Source: Chionoecetes opilio
Lineage: Eukaryota > Arthropoda > Malacostraca > Decapoda > Majidae
Length of the DNA: 64,000 nt
Assembly (NCBI GenBank): GCA_016584305.1
Contig: JACEEZ010002771.1
Span: 295,001-359,000 of the forward strand
Direction of reading: 5' to 3'
Shown here: piece after piece, positions 24,301 through 34,399 of the stretch
How the letters are laid out: every line of letters begins with the position of its first letter
Position numbering within the stretch: the first letter of the stretch is position 1
Notes under the pieces: model-generated
Seen by the model: only the letters and a program-made list of their open reading frames with translations
Database searches by the model: none
What the model was told of the DNA's origin: nothing
Translations under genes and position numbers: made by a program

Positions 24301-27300
24301 CTTACAGATGCTGGTTGAGTCAAGACTTGTGCATCCCACTCTTGCATATTACTTTAGATGAAAAAGTAAAAATTTTAGGATTCTTTTTCTTTTGTATTCT
24401 AATTCACATCAGCAGTGTTTCAAATGATTCCCTAACATCAATAGGGTTCATGTTGATGAATGAGAATAGGTGATGTAGAATGATGCATTGCAGTGGTTGG
24501 ATAGCCAGAGTTTACCAAGAAGCATTTGGAGTGCAGCAAAAGTGGGGCAAAGTGGCTCCAATTTACCGTGATCACTATCTAACCATCATTTTTTGTCTGG
24601 TCTCTAGGTGAAGATCCGCTATGCCAACAACACCAATGAGACCTTTGTGTTCCACGGCCCCAACGCTGCAGACGAGACACCAGGTCCTGTCAAACTAACT
24701 CGGCCCTACTTTGACTGTGGCCGCTCCAACAAGTGGTCTGTACCGGCCATCACGCCAGTCGGTGAGTGTACAGCTTGATTGGGTGTTATAGTTTTCATGA
24801 ACAGTAATTCTATGCCGAGATTAGTTATAGAAAACATGCAGGAAGGTCATGTTATCTGACTATTCAATCCTCAAAATTTTGCTCAGCTCTGGGAATACAT
24901 GTAGGTCATTCTTTATTGTGTATTCCTGAAAATATGATAGATGAAGGCTGAAAACCACAAAATTCTAGAATATCATGCACGCAGTGAGAATAGACAGTGG
25001 GTTATTCTGCACTGAGAAGCTTATAGGTAAGTACACACACACACATTATTCTATAGCTCTCATTACTAATTTTCCAACACGCTCCTGTCCTGCCCACCAG
25101 CTGACCTGTACCCTCGCCACACCCAGTTCCGTCACATTGAGTTCCCGACACGCGCTGCAATAGCCGTCATGGAAATGGACTTTGAGCGGATAGACATCAA
25201 TCAGTGTCCAAAGGGAGAAGGGAACTCGGGCCCTAACAGATTTGCAGATACAGCTCGATGTAAAAAGGACACCACTGAGGTATTGTGTGTGTGTGTGAGT
25301 GTGTGCGCGACAATCCATTTATTTGGGAGAATGCCAAATTGTATGAAAATATGAGTCACTTTATACTTGCATCACCCCTTACCAAAGAGTTTTCTCAGCT
25401 TATATTTTGGTTCCCCTTATAACTTTAAACATCATCAGTCATCTACTTCCTCTTTCCTCCAATAGTTCCAACTTAGGTTCTTGTATGTCAGCCTATCAGT
25501 ATATCATGTAGGGTGACCAGACCTACACTGCATACCGTGTTTTTTTATTTTTATGTTATTTTTTGGATGGTTGAGTCTTGCCCCTTGCTTTTAATAACTC
25601 GGTAGTTGAACAAAATGTGTTTTGAAATAGTATCCTAAATAAGTTGTAAATGTGTACATCATCCATCTGTCAATCTTCATTCTTACATTCATCTACATTA
25701 ATTTAGCCAACTGTTTAGTATAAAGGTGTTAACTCATTTTATTCATTTACTACTACCGTCAGTTCACCCGCCTGTTGGCACCTTCATATACTCACCTGCC
25801 ATCCTTGACAAGCTCCTCACCCACCTAGTTGTGATAATACATATATCTCCCTTTTACTGATCTATTTGGCCAAGGAGTAAATAATACATCTTATTTGGCC
25901 AAGTTTTGAACCTTCTAGTTTACCTACTTAGACAATTACTCCACCCTCCCATGTCTGAAGGCGTATGTTAAAGTAAGTTATCGTTGCAGTGCGAGCCCTT
26001 GGATGGGTATGGGTTCCGCAGGGGAGGCTACCAGTGTCGGTGCAAGCCTGGTTACCGCCTACCCAATGTGGTGCGTCGGCCTTACCTCGGGGAGCTGATA
26101 GAGCGCGCCACCCTCTACCAGTACCGGAACTCCTTCAGGTGCTACCCTATTGGATGTGAGTGTCTTTAGTGTTTCTCCATAGCTGTTGCATCTGGTTTGT
26201 TCTTTTTCAGTTTGTTAATAAATTTACCAGTTTGGTGTCACAGTGCTTTGTATAGAAACATCAATGTGTAATTCAGAAAATCTGCATTGAATGTTACTTG
26301 GGTTTTCAGTTTAGTCTTTTAAGAAATATGAAGATTAGTAGTGATGACTGGAATAGCCTGACCTTTCCCTCTCTTCTCAAACAATAAATCAACACTTCAC
26401 TAACTATGCAGGGATTCAGAAGTTGCCGTTTGACTACAACAAGATGAGTCCGTGGGAGCGTCACAAGTACCTCTCCAGGGACTACAACAATGTGACCGGA
26501 GCAGAGGCCTTGCGCTTTAACGCCATCAATGTGGACCAGGTCATCGAGTTCCTGAAGTCCGTGACCAAGGACAACTGCCACACCTTCCCCGCCGACGACC
26601 TCATCCTGCGCGGCGACGTGGCCCACGGGGTTGAGGCGCAGTTTGAGAACGAGGCCAGAATGGCACTCCGGCTGGCCAACTTCCTGAGTTCCTTCCTCCA
26701 GGTGGGTAGATGTAATTTTTTTATGGTACAAATGGGTTCCCAAACAAACAAAAATATTAATAAGAAATATTGAAAACAGTTTACAAAATAGAAAAAAAAT
26801 CCATACCAATTTTTTTTTTAACAATCTTCAATTACAATGGAATTTGAAACTTTTACACAATTTGAAAATCTGCAAATACATTCTTCTTTCAGCCCATTTA
26901 CCCTTTTACTTCATTTAGTCATTTTATTATTTTATAGCTTCTGTTTTCCACATCTTTTATAGCACTTTCTTAATACATTCATGTGTTTATGCATATTTTG
27001 TGGCTTAAAGTTTTTTTTTTTTCTATCAGTCATTATAAAATATCAAGAGATAGAATATAAATAAAATAATAGATAGATAGTCCTTTTGCAAATGCACCAA
27101 AAGCAGTTAAAAGAACATTTTCTGAAGGGGGGGGGGATATTCGCCAAGTGCAAGAGCATGGTTGCCAAATTCTACTTAGTGTTTCCTAGGGTTGAAAAAT
27201 GATTGCTTGATGGGAAAATTTGGCCACCAAATGAGAATTAGGGTGACAATTGATGGGAGTCACAGGATACTTGATTGGGGTGACAGAATGCGAATACACT

Positions 27301-30300
27301 AAACCTCAACACGCCAAATAGGAGCTCTTACTATACTTTGATGTGGCCATTCTCATACTCATAACCATACAGATTTTTTTTCTTTTTCAAATGGTGAAAT
27401 ATTTGCTTTACTTTTTTAAATAAGCCATCCCAAAATTCGTACACAGCCAAGCACCATTTTTAGTAGTTTACCTCATCACCCTGGTTAAGACCCTGGATAT
27501 ATTTGTCTCCATTTGTAGAGAAAGCAACTTCTGAAAAAAAATATATGCCTGCATAATTCTTAAGTGTATAACTGTTGTTCATTGCAGATTGTGGACCATA
27601 AAGAAATCTTCTCTGGCGTGAGGGTAGTAGACCGGCCCCTCACCGAGGACCAGATGATGGGCGAGGTGCTCTCCATTATTCTGGGCAACAGCAGGGTAAG
27701 CAAGCTACTCATCATGTTTTTTACTTTCAATTTTTCACCAAAAGGCACAATTTTCCAGGAGCGTAACTTGTGTGTTAAATGAGGTCTAGGTGTTTGCCAT
27801 TATGTAGTGTCTTCTTTACCTCATTGCTCTCTGTCTTGCCCCTCTTCATATCCCCACAGATCCTACCACTTTCTGTTCTTATAAGGGTTTGTACACCCGC
27901 CATACCTGCACATTAGCATAGGGCGGGTGGTGGTGGTGGTGGCGCAAGGGTAGCACACTCGTCGCTCATCTCGCCAGTGAGAGACCTCGGATTCAATTCC
28001 TGGGTTATCTCGGTACCCTTATGTAAAGTATTGCTATGGTACCTGTTTTTTACCTCGAACTGAAATAAGGTGGCACCCAGATCTAAGAATAGCTGCAGTG
28101 GCGTAACTATGGAGGGGTGGGGCCACGTGCCCCTCCCATGGAGGGGAATTTGATTGCCTTGTTAGCAGTGGCGTGGCTAAGTATTTATCATTGGGGGGGG
28201 GAAGGGGACACCTGGGGGGGGCACTAGGCAAGCGAAGGCATTCTGATGCCACATAGAAGGGCATATTCTAAGATCAGATCAGTGGTGGGTATTAGAGCAT
28301 TATACAGAATACAGCAGCCAGGGCCAGTGGAGGGGCACCTGGGGGGGCATGAAAATTCGGAGCCCCCCCAGGTGCCCCTCCACTGGCCCTGGCTGCTGTA
28401 TTCTGTATTATGCTCTAATACCCACCACTGATCTGATCTTAGAATATGCCCTTCTATGTGGCATCAGAATACCTTCGCTTGCCTAGTGCCCCCCCCAGGT
28501 GTCCCCCCCCCCCCCCCCAATGATAAATACTTAGCCACGCCACTGCTAACAAGGCAATCAAATTCTTTAACAACTCATAAACTACGTAGCAAAAAAAAAA
28601 ATATCCTACCCGCAATCCTTTGTGACATTGTCAACGAGTTCGAAGCACTAACGAACCCTATCAATATAAGCTTTAAAGAAATACTACAAAACTATACCAA
28701 CACTTATTAACTCACATTTACTAACATTTCAGACTTAGATAACGTCACAGGTCTAGTAACTATTGGGCAAAGATCAGCAGGTAAGGGCGTGGGAAGGAAA
28801 TAATGGGAAGGTTTAGTGTTTCGAAGCAGTGTTGAGTTCCTTGAGTAATCCGATACGAGTGACAGTCGAGAGCGAGCCGGCTAGTGGGCAGGACGCGTGT
28901 GAAGGCAGCTGGGAGGAGGAAGAGTATTTTTGGCCAAACAACGCTTTTTATTGCTTTTCTTCATATTTCTGCAGCGTAAGGTAGTAAAGAGAGGGAGTGA
29001 GAGGAATGAGTGGGCAGTGGCGGATCTATGGGGGTGGGCCACGGCCACCCCTGAAATTTTATTGGCCACCCCAGATCCGAGTCAGAGGTCAAATGAAAAT
29101 TCAAACATTTCTTTTTAGCCATGGCCATCGCACTCTAGATATGTGTCCATCCTTGGTCACCCCCGTCACCATGTCCTGGCGGCGACACTGTGAGTGGCAG
29201 AGGGAGGGAGTGAGAGCTTACGTGTGATTTTAGGTTGTTTAGTCCTCCCTGCAAAGTAATGGCTGTTGCCTCGTTATCTTTACCTTATATGTATAAGGTC
29301 AGATCAGCTATAGCCAGTAGCGTAGCTATGGGGGGCACGTGCCCCCCCCATGAGAATCCGGTGCCCTCCCCCACTGGCCATGGCTCCCGTAATCTGTTTG
29401 GACCTGTGACTGACGCCCTAATACCCTTCTACGTAAGTGGCATCAGAATGCCCCTGATCTCCACTTGCATTAGTGCCCCCCCCCCCATTGATAGATATCT
29501 AATTACGGCAGTGAACAGCTGGTACTTGCATCCCGGGAAAAAAGATTAAGGGCCAAAACCTTTCCTTTCCGCTATAAAACTGATCCAGGGTATCCAAATT
29601 CTCTTTCTTTTTTCATTACATGTCTATTCATTTTGATTTCTACTATGTAGTGCTCGTATTCTGTCCTCACTGTATGTTTTATGTTTAGTGACATTACGAT
29701 TTCCCTCTTGAAAATAATCACTTTTTTTTTCACACCACTTTAAACTCCTGCTTCTGACAAACTGTATGAAACTTCTATAACCAGTTTTTGCAAATTACGT
29801 ACTTTAAAATTTGGAGAGAGACTGACTGATGTTGAAAAGGGGCTGGGGAAATGCACAAGCATCTCTACTTGTGATTTGCAACCCACTGGATTAACTTTTT
29901 ATTTTTATTATAAGAGTATTATGTACCCACTTGGGTTGTGTGTAAAGGAGCTGAGAATAATGAAAGGCCTGGTTGAATGTGAGGATTCTATTTCATAAAC
30001 TTGCCACCTTAATCTCAATATTCTTCTCACTTCTTGCTCTCCGTCACAGATCTGGGCCTCATCAATGTATTGGGACCGTGGGAAGTTTACCAACCGCACG
30101 CTCTTTGCTCCCCTCGCCTACAAGACCATCCTTAATACTCGCAAGTTCTTCATGGAGGACCTGGCTCGCCTCAACTCCACCCGGGACGCCTATGTGAACA
30201 AGCCATGGTTTAGGTGTGTTCCTTTATTTCACTTTCTGTCAATAGTATCTGTCGTGGTAATTGTCTTTTCATACTTAGACTTCTTTCACTTTCACTGTCA

Positions 30301-32555
30301 TGCCCTTGTATACACTATATTGTTGACATCCTCAGCTTTGAATAAGTTAGACTTTTGAGGTATAAAGGTTACTTGTTTTGCACTTGCTTTGTTCTAAAGA
30401 CCGTGTAAAATTTGTGAATTCTGAAACAGTCCACATTGATAGCTGTGTAAGTATTTGTTTGTTTTGGCACTTGGGGTGAAGATGACTATTTTTGCTTTGC
30501 CACATTCTGCACCCACTCATCGTCTTTGCAAGAGCCCTTATATTAAGTGGTCTTTAATTGTTCCTCACAGGAAGCTAAAGACACGTTGGTCCACCAATTT
30601 TGATGACCTGGAGAAGTACTGGCTCAGGATGAAGCTGAGACACAACGCCACTGGAATGTACGCCAGGAAATATGAGCGTTACCCAACCTTCTACAAGTGA
30701 GTTTGTGTAGGTCTTTCACAACCAGATCAGTATTAATGATTTAACTCCTCTTTGATGAGAGAAGCTCATGCATGCTTTGCTCCCCTCTATTCCCAGGGCA
30801 GCAGAGTTGCGTCATGGTCAGTGGAGTGTGCCAGAATTTGACTGTGATGGCTTTGTGAAGAAATGGGTGATTCACTACACTGCACCCTTCTTTGGATGGG
30901 ACGCATTGAGGGCAAAGCTGGAGTTCAAGTAAGTAGTGAATAAAGGGAGGAGTGCATTTTGCCTCTCTATTTATTCTTCATAGTTATAATATTTCTTTCC
31001 TTGTATGCATTAAGACTGACCTGTTTTTCATTTGCAATTTATTAATCTGATCCAAATACTGATTGTGTCATGTTTTCAGAGGTGCAATCAGAGTCACAAT
31101 GGACCTCCTGAAATTGGACATAGCGCAATGCCCAACTGAATATTACACACAGAATGCTTTCAAAGACACCCATCGTTGTGACAGGAAGACATCCTATGTA
31201 AGTAGCCTCTCCCCCTTTTCACTGGGGGTCGTCTTGCAGTGCCCACCTCACCTGCTACATTCATAGGCCTGTACTCTTTTAGCCAACTCACTTCTTGCCA
31301 TTCTCTCCTTTGACTAACACCTCAGAACCACTCTACATTTCATCCCTTCACTTCACACTTCAAACCTGTTAATTACACTGAAATTACTTTCGCCATCCGT
31401 GCGTCTCACATTATAGGCACTTTTCAAACTTGACCTTTTTCTTTCATGGCGACCCAAGTGTCTCTTGCGTATGTGATCTGCAACTGTCCATTTTGTAATA
31501 GTTGGGAGCAGCTATTACAGGCTATGCATTAGCTTTTACTGGAAAAATTAAATACGTACTTATATGTTTCATAATATATTCTGATAATAATGCCCTTGGC
31601 ACATAGACCTCTACAAGGCTTGAGAGGTAGTCCGTCTCATTACATATCACATCAAGTAGTATATTTAAAAGAGCTGGGAAAAATAGGTTATGAAGCTTTG
31701 CTGAGATCAAAGAACGCTATTTCCCTCACTAAATACAGACTATTGGTTAGATAACAAAATTATGTGCTAGTTTTGTATTTGTGTAGACTTAATTTATTTC
31801 AGAATATTGGTTAGATCACAAAATCACAAAGTCCTATTGCTTGTTTGTGAACAACAGAAAATAATGGATATACCAGCACAAAAACATAAATTGCATTGTT
31901 TATACAGGCTCATGAGCATGACATTTCATGAGAATAATTTCAGTTTTACAAATTTCAAACTTTCCTTGATAGTTTTCTGCAACACATTTTCTGAAATTAA
32001 ATTAAATAATTAAAAAAAATTTAGTGTAACCCTTAACACTTTCCCCTCAGTGTGTGCCCATCCAGGGGCGCGGCTTTGACACGGGGGGCTACAAGTGCGA
32101 GTGTATTCAGGGCTACGAGTATCCCTTTGAGGACCCCATCACTTACTTCGACGGGCAGCTGATGGAAGCCGAGTACATTAACATTATTCGCAACAAGAAA
32201 ACAAGGTAGGGGCAGATAATGGATGGCAACTTTGAGGAGATATGGAAGAGAGGGTAAAGTTTGAGAAGGGATGGAAATGAGAAAAAATAGTAGAAGGCCT
32301 AGAAATGCATTAACAAAATCATAGCATCAGTTTCCCATGTGATATAAAGATGGTTAAAGTATGACACTTGGAGTATTTTGTGAATTCATTGTGCTTTAGT
32401 ATACCATATTTTGTTTGATAATTACATATTAACAAAACCCCAAATATTCAAGGTACGACTTCTTGAAGTGCCGAGTGGCAGGGGCAGCAGCGCTTCAGAG
32501 CAGTTCCATAATCATATTGGCACTGCTGTTCTTCAACCTCATCCTCAGACGCTAG
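13359..32555 (+). CDS. Secreted/anchored protein with two tandem GPR158-like Cache-EGF modules (15 exons, 803 aa)
   Basis: Exons joining in phase: 13359-13511, 21553-21724, 23515-23707, 24066-24264, 24608-24761, 25101-25279, 25990-26155, 26412-26701, 27588-27695, 30050-30213, 30571-30696, 30797-30928, 31080-31197, 32051-32205, 32453-32555. Total 2412 nt. Residues 1-21 are a signal peptide (LVLCYVAAGVGVIVAQ). Residues 22-405 and 406-769 are two copies of one module. Each has an (I/V)xxxxxSVTxxNC start, an FDC...W segment, an (N/A)QCP...RC segment and a C-x4-G-x-G-F-x2-GGYxCxC EGF-like end. The arrangement resembles the ligand-binding ectodomain of the orphan receptors GPR158/GPR179. The last exon codes KCRVAGAAALQSSS, then a 13-residue hydrophobic segment (789-801) and RR: a GPI signal or short membrane anchor. 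No seven-helix domain follows. Many N-glycosylation sequons support an extracellular location. Ligand unknown. Confidence 0.85.
13860..14394. repeat. Large near-perfect inverted repeat (about 250-bp arms)
   Basis: The left arm (about 13860-14113) and right arm (about 14131-14394) are reverse complements with a 17-base loop. They differ mostly at the outer ends, where AGCTAGAATGTAGGGTC faces AGCTAGAATGTCGGGTC in the complementary reading. No coding content. It lies in intron 1 of the Cache-EGF gene, so a transcript would fold into a long hairpin. Confidence 0.93.
14441..14885. mobile_element. MITE with long terminal inverted repeats, copy 1 (left end truncated)
   Basis: It starts TATTGGGAGTATGGTTTCTG and ends CCCAATTGTGTAGGGAATTT...GGTCCTAGTGTAAAA. 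It is collinear over its length with the complete copy at 19066-19549. The outer part of the left terminal repeat (ACACTAGGACCG...) is missing. It contains short AACCTAACC runs. Confidence 0.85.
15234..15316. repeat. (AT)n microsatellite
   Basis: About 40 AT units followed by an A run, within intron 1 of the Cache-EGF gene. Confidence 0.95.
15925..17459. mobile_element. Composite inverted-repeat element (CCGTAGATAACAG termini)
   Basis: The left end TA-CCGTAGATAACAGTAAAGTCGCC is mirrored at the right by GGCGACTTGACTGTTATCTACAG-TA. The left 390 bases match the element at 36377-36838. From 16335 the right end of that family reappears in inverted orientation (CCGTAGATAACAGTTAAGTC...GGAAAGTTAGAAGAGG), so this is a head-to-head rearranged composite. 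The GC-rich interior at 16760-17290 holds diverged direct and inverted CCGGTCTGGACTGG motifs. Flanking TA fits, but does not prove, a Tc1/mariner-type insertion. Confidence 0.7.
17462..19019. mobile_element. Inverted-repeat element (GTGATGGACCGAAT termini) hosting a nested hAT MITE
   Basis: GTGATGGACCGAAT at 17462 is mirrored by ATTCGGTCCATCAC ending at 19019. Sub-terminal regions on both sides are strings of GCGAAT/ATTCGC. The flanking CAGTA at 17457-17461 and 19020-19024 may be the target duplication. Interrupted by the element at 17865-18646. No transposase frame found. Confidence 0.75.
17865..18646. mobile_element. hAT-type non-autonomous transposon, 8-bp target duplication
   Basis: CAGGGGCGTAGTTAGG at 17865 is mirrored by CCTAAATACGCCCCTG ending at 18646. 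An exact 8-base duplication CTCGTGGG flanks it (17857-17864 and 18647-18654). An 8-bp duplication with CAGGGG termini is typical of hAT elements. Sub-terminal GGGGGCTGTAGCCCC is mirrored by GGGCTAAGCCCCC. Length is 782 bp with no transposase. Confidence 0.88.
19066..19549. mobile_element. MITE with about 120-bp terminal inverted repeats, copy 2 (complete)
   Basis: The left end TTACACTAGGACCGAAATTT is mirrored by AAATTCCGGAC-type right-end sequence GGAATTTCGGTCCTAGTGTAA. Inverted similarity continues inward for over 100 bases, through CAATTGGGAGTATGG and ACTTTCGGAGATA. The middle contains AACCTAACCTAACCTAACCT. No coding capacity. Same orientation as the copy at 14441-14885. Confidence 0.85.
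21890..23395 (+). pseudogene. LINE reverse-transcriptase tail interrupted by the 34-bp minisatellite
   Basis: Before the array the + strand reads VRAVDVVSSRGRPSVKWR. GRP-x-x-(K/R)W is a common motif near the C-terminus of reverse transcriptases of the RTE/Jockey type. After the array, DRNKWRLFCHSHPLGG is a typical final segment of such proteins. The intervening array is a tandem amplification of the SSRGRPSVKWR codons. Frame and clade are approximate. Confidence 0.6.
21998..23255. repeat. 34-bp minisatellite, 37 tandem copies
   Basis: The unit AGTAGCAGAGGACGACCATC + TGTGAAGTGGAGGA repeats exactly 37 times (1258 bp) with almost no variation. Since 34 is not a multiple of 3, every frame cycles through the unit in 102 bases, giving long but meaningless reading frames on the - strand. 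The flanks show it arose inside a LINE reverse-transcriptase tail (see findings). It lies in the intron between the second and third exons of the Cache-EGF gene. Confidence 0.97.
27935..28075 (+). mobile_element. tRNA-derived SINE fragment
   Basis: A tRNA-like head, GGTGGCGCAAGGGTAGCAC, with a weak B box GATTCAATTCC, is followed by a CTCGGTACCC body. It is in the intron between exons 9 and 10 of the Cache-EGF gene. Confidence 0.5.
28145..28567. repeat. Second large inverted repeat (about 200-bp arms)
   Basis: The left arm starts GAATTTGATTGCCTTGTTAG and the right arm ends CTAACAAGGCAATCAAATTC. The arms meet around a loop of about 15 bases near 28347-28361 (catgaaaattcggag). Arms differ mainly in the length of G/C homopolymers. 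It includes the TGGCGTGGCTAAG motif shared with nearby GTGGCG-type elements. Confidence 0.92.
29010..29525. mobile_element. Relics of GTGGCG / poly-G poly-C inverted-repeat elements
   Basis: Segments at about 29015-29075 (CAGTGGCGGATCTATGGGGG) and 29310-29520 (GTAGCGTAGCTATGGGGGG...CCCCCCATTGATAGATATC) resemble one arm of the 28145-28567 repeat, including GCATCAGAATGCC and CTAATACCC. They are diverged single-arm copies. No coding function. Confidence 0.55.
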
Positions 32556-32900
32556 CCACAACACCTCTGCATACGTGGCAGAAGCTGCTCGGGTGTGCTG
32601 CTACACTGGACAAAAGGTGAATTTAGTACTCAAATTATTTTCAAAACAAGTTTGGTTTTTTAGCTTGTGTTGATTTTTCAATAGAAAAAGCTCTGAGCTG
32701 CATATTCATCTTAATGGGCCATGAACATCACTTATAAAGAGAATTTACACTTTACATAGGTAAGGAGTGAATATCTAGAAAAAAATCATGTACACTTAAC
32801 TAGTTATGATTTTTAGTGAAGTTTGTCTGAGAGATTAGACATCAGTAACAATAATTCCAGCCACTGCCAAATCCTCATGTTAAGGTAAAGTATCAGTAAA
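32556..32900. other. Start of the 3' flank of the Cache-EGF gene
   Basis: AT-rich, with no exon. The nearest good AATAAA polyadenylation signal downstream is at 34484-34489, beyond SINE and LINE relics. The true 3' end is therefore uncertain. Confidence 0.3.
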
Positions 32901-32904
32901 TGTA

Positions 32905-33160
32905 AAGATGGGGGCATACGCTATGCTGCGCGTGGCCTCGGTGCTCATCTCAGTCGTATTAACCCTTGAGCCTGCTGTGGTGGGCGAGAACCCGTTACCC
33001 TGGGACACTGGGCTAGTGACATCCGGGTTACCCCAGGTACCCATTTATTGACCATCCCTGAAAGAAAGACGAGCAGCTGGTTGGGCTGGCCGCTGACTTG
33101 CCCTGGCCCGGATTTGAACCAGGGCCCGCATCTAGACGTAACTCAACCCTACACCAGCAA
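32905..33160 (-). mobile_element. tRNA-derived SINE (family B), inverted copy
   Basis: Read on the - strand it repeats the family at 2951-3238: CCTGGTTCAAATCCGGGCCAGGG, then GGCCAGCCCAACC, a TTTATT-like hinge, CCGGATGTCACTAGCCC and GAGCACCGAGGCC. The B box is GGTTCAAATCC. Diverged and slightly rearranged at its tRNA end. Confidence 0.75.
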
Positions 33161-33239
33161 AGTGTGGCCAGGTGCAAAGCCTTGGTGCCCCATTGTCGCC
33201 TTGAGAATTTTTTTAATTTGTCTTAGCCATGCAACTAAC

Positions 33240-34385
33240 TGCACGTGAGCCCCGACAGGGGATGCTTGCAGCCAATGTTGATCTCAAAAAGGCATGTGCC
33301 TCGTGAGTCACTCTGGGATCTTCTGCGACTTCGTGGGATTCCTGCAAGGACTATTGGTTTGATGACTGGCCTGTACTCTGGGACTGAGAGTGCTATGAAG
33401 TGTGGGGGAGGTGTATCCAGCTTCTTTCCTGTTAATACAGGAGTGAGGCAAGGGTGCGTCCTTGCCCCATCACTTTTCAACACTTGTATGGACTGGGTAT
33501 TGGGCGAAAGTTGTAGATCAAAGTGATTGTGGAACATCCCTCGGCAGCACCAAGATCACTGATCTTGTTTTTGCCGATGATGCAGTAATCTTTGCCGAGT
33601 CGCTGGAGGGCCTGGTGATGGCTCTCGAGACGCTGCACGAGGAGGCAAAGCCTTTGGGACTTAAGGTCTCCTGGCTCAAGACCAAGGTCCAGGTGTTTGG
33701 AGGCTTAATAAATGAAGCAGTACAGTCCATGTGTGCGGTGAGGACATTGAGATCTTAGAAAGTTTTACATATCTTGGTAGCGCAGTCCATAATGACGGTG
33801 GGTCACGTCAAGAAGTCTTACGGCGGATTGGCATAGCCCACGGTGTTATGGACTCGCTCAGCATGAGTATTTGGCGTTGTCGGTACCTGTGCAGAAGGAC
33901 AAAGATGGATAGGATCCGGATCTTCAAGTCGCTTGTGATCCCTGTCTTACTCGATGGATCTGAGACATGGACATTAAATAGCGATTTGAAGACAAATTGA
34001 TGCCTTTGGAAGTGTCTTCGCAGAATCATGGTATTGTGAGATGATCACGTGTCAAATCAGCGATTGCACCGCGAGACTGAATCAAGGCCTATTATCTGCA
34101 TAGTCTGTCAGCGCCAACTTCGGCTATATGGGCATGTGGCACGCTACCCTGAAATCGATCCTTTCCATCGGTTGTATCTGTAAGAGACAATCTGTCATGG
34201 AGGAGGCCAAGGGGGCACCCACAAGGCTCATGGCTGGGGCAAGTTGATGTTTCGTGACGAGAGTTGCTTGGTATAGGAAGGGAGCCTGCATGGGGACTCA
34301 TGCGTGGTGACCCCCAGGAGTGGCGTTGTAGGGTGGGTGAGGCGACGCGCCCCCCAGCATATGTCCCCAGTGATTGATTGACAGG
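33240..34385 (+). pseudogene. Frameshifted LINE reverse transcriptase, same family as the copy at 10681-11685
   Basis: It retains more of the 5' part: VDLKKACAS, LWDLLRLRGIPARTIGL and LYSGTES. VNTGVRQGCVLAPSLFN and the FADDA motif (about 33571-33585) follow, then FTYLGSAVHNDGGS and LRLYGHVARYP. Frames change several times (near 33500, 33735, 33995 and 34170). It ends in TGATTGATTGA like its relative. Dead copy. Confidence 0.88.
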
Positions 34386-34399
34386 ACTATGTTGCATGA

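Larger units (their letters stand above)
13359..26155 (+). other. Cache-EGF module 1 (exons 1-7, residues about 22-405)
   Basis: The module starts IDHLFRSVTPENC, passes through YDPGFMYYFLSTVADVAANP, NEWYYSWLPY and YFDCGRSNKWSVPAITP, and closes with an EGF-like segment CEPLDGYGF..GGYQCRCKPGY. The FDCG..W and GGYxCxCxxGY signatures match the boundary between the Cache domain and the cysteine-rich stalk in GPR158-type receptors. Sequons include NRT, NAS, NKT, NYT and NET. Confidence 0.7.
26412..32205 (+). other. Cache-EGF module 2 (exons 8-14, residues about 406-769)
   Basis: It repeats the order of module 1: VIEFLKSVTKDNC; then MALRLANFLSSFLQ; MYWDRGKFTNRTLFAP; EFDCDGFVKKW; LDIAQCPTEY..HRC; and CVPIQGRGFDTGGYKCECIQGY. 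Exon phases differ from module 1, so the duplication is old. Spacing between the cysteines of the EGF-like end is the same in both modules. Confidence 0.7.
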
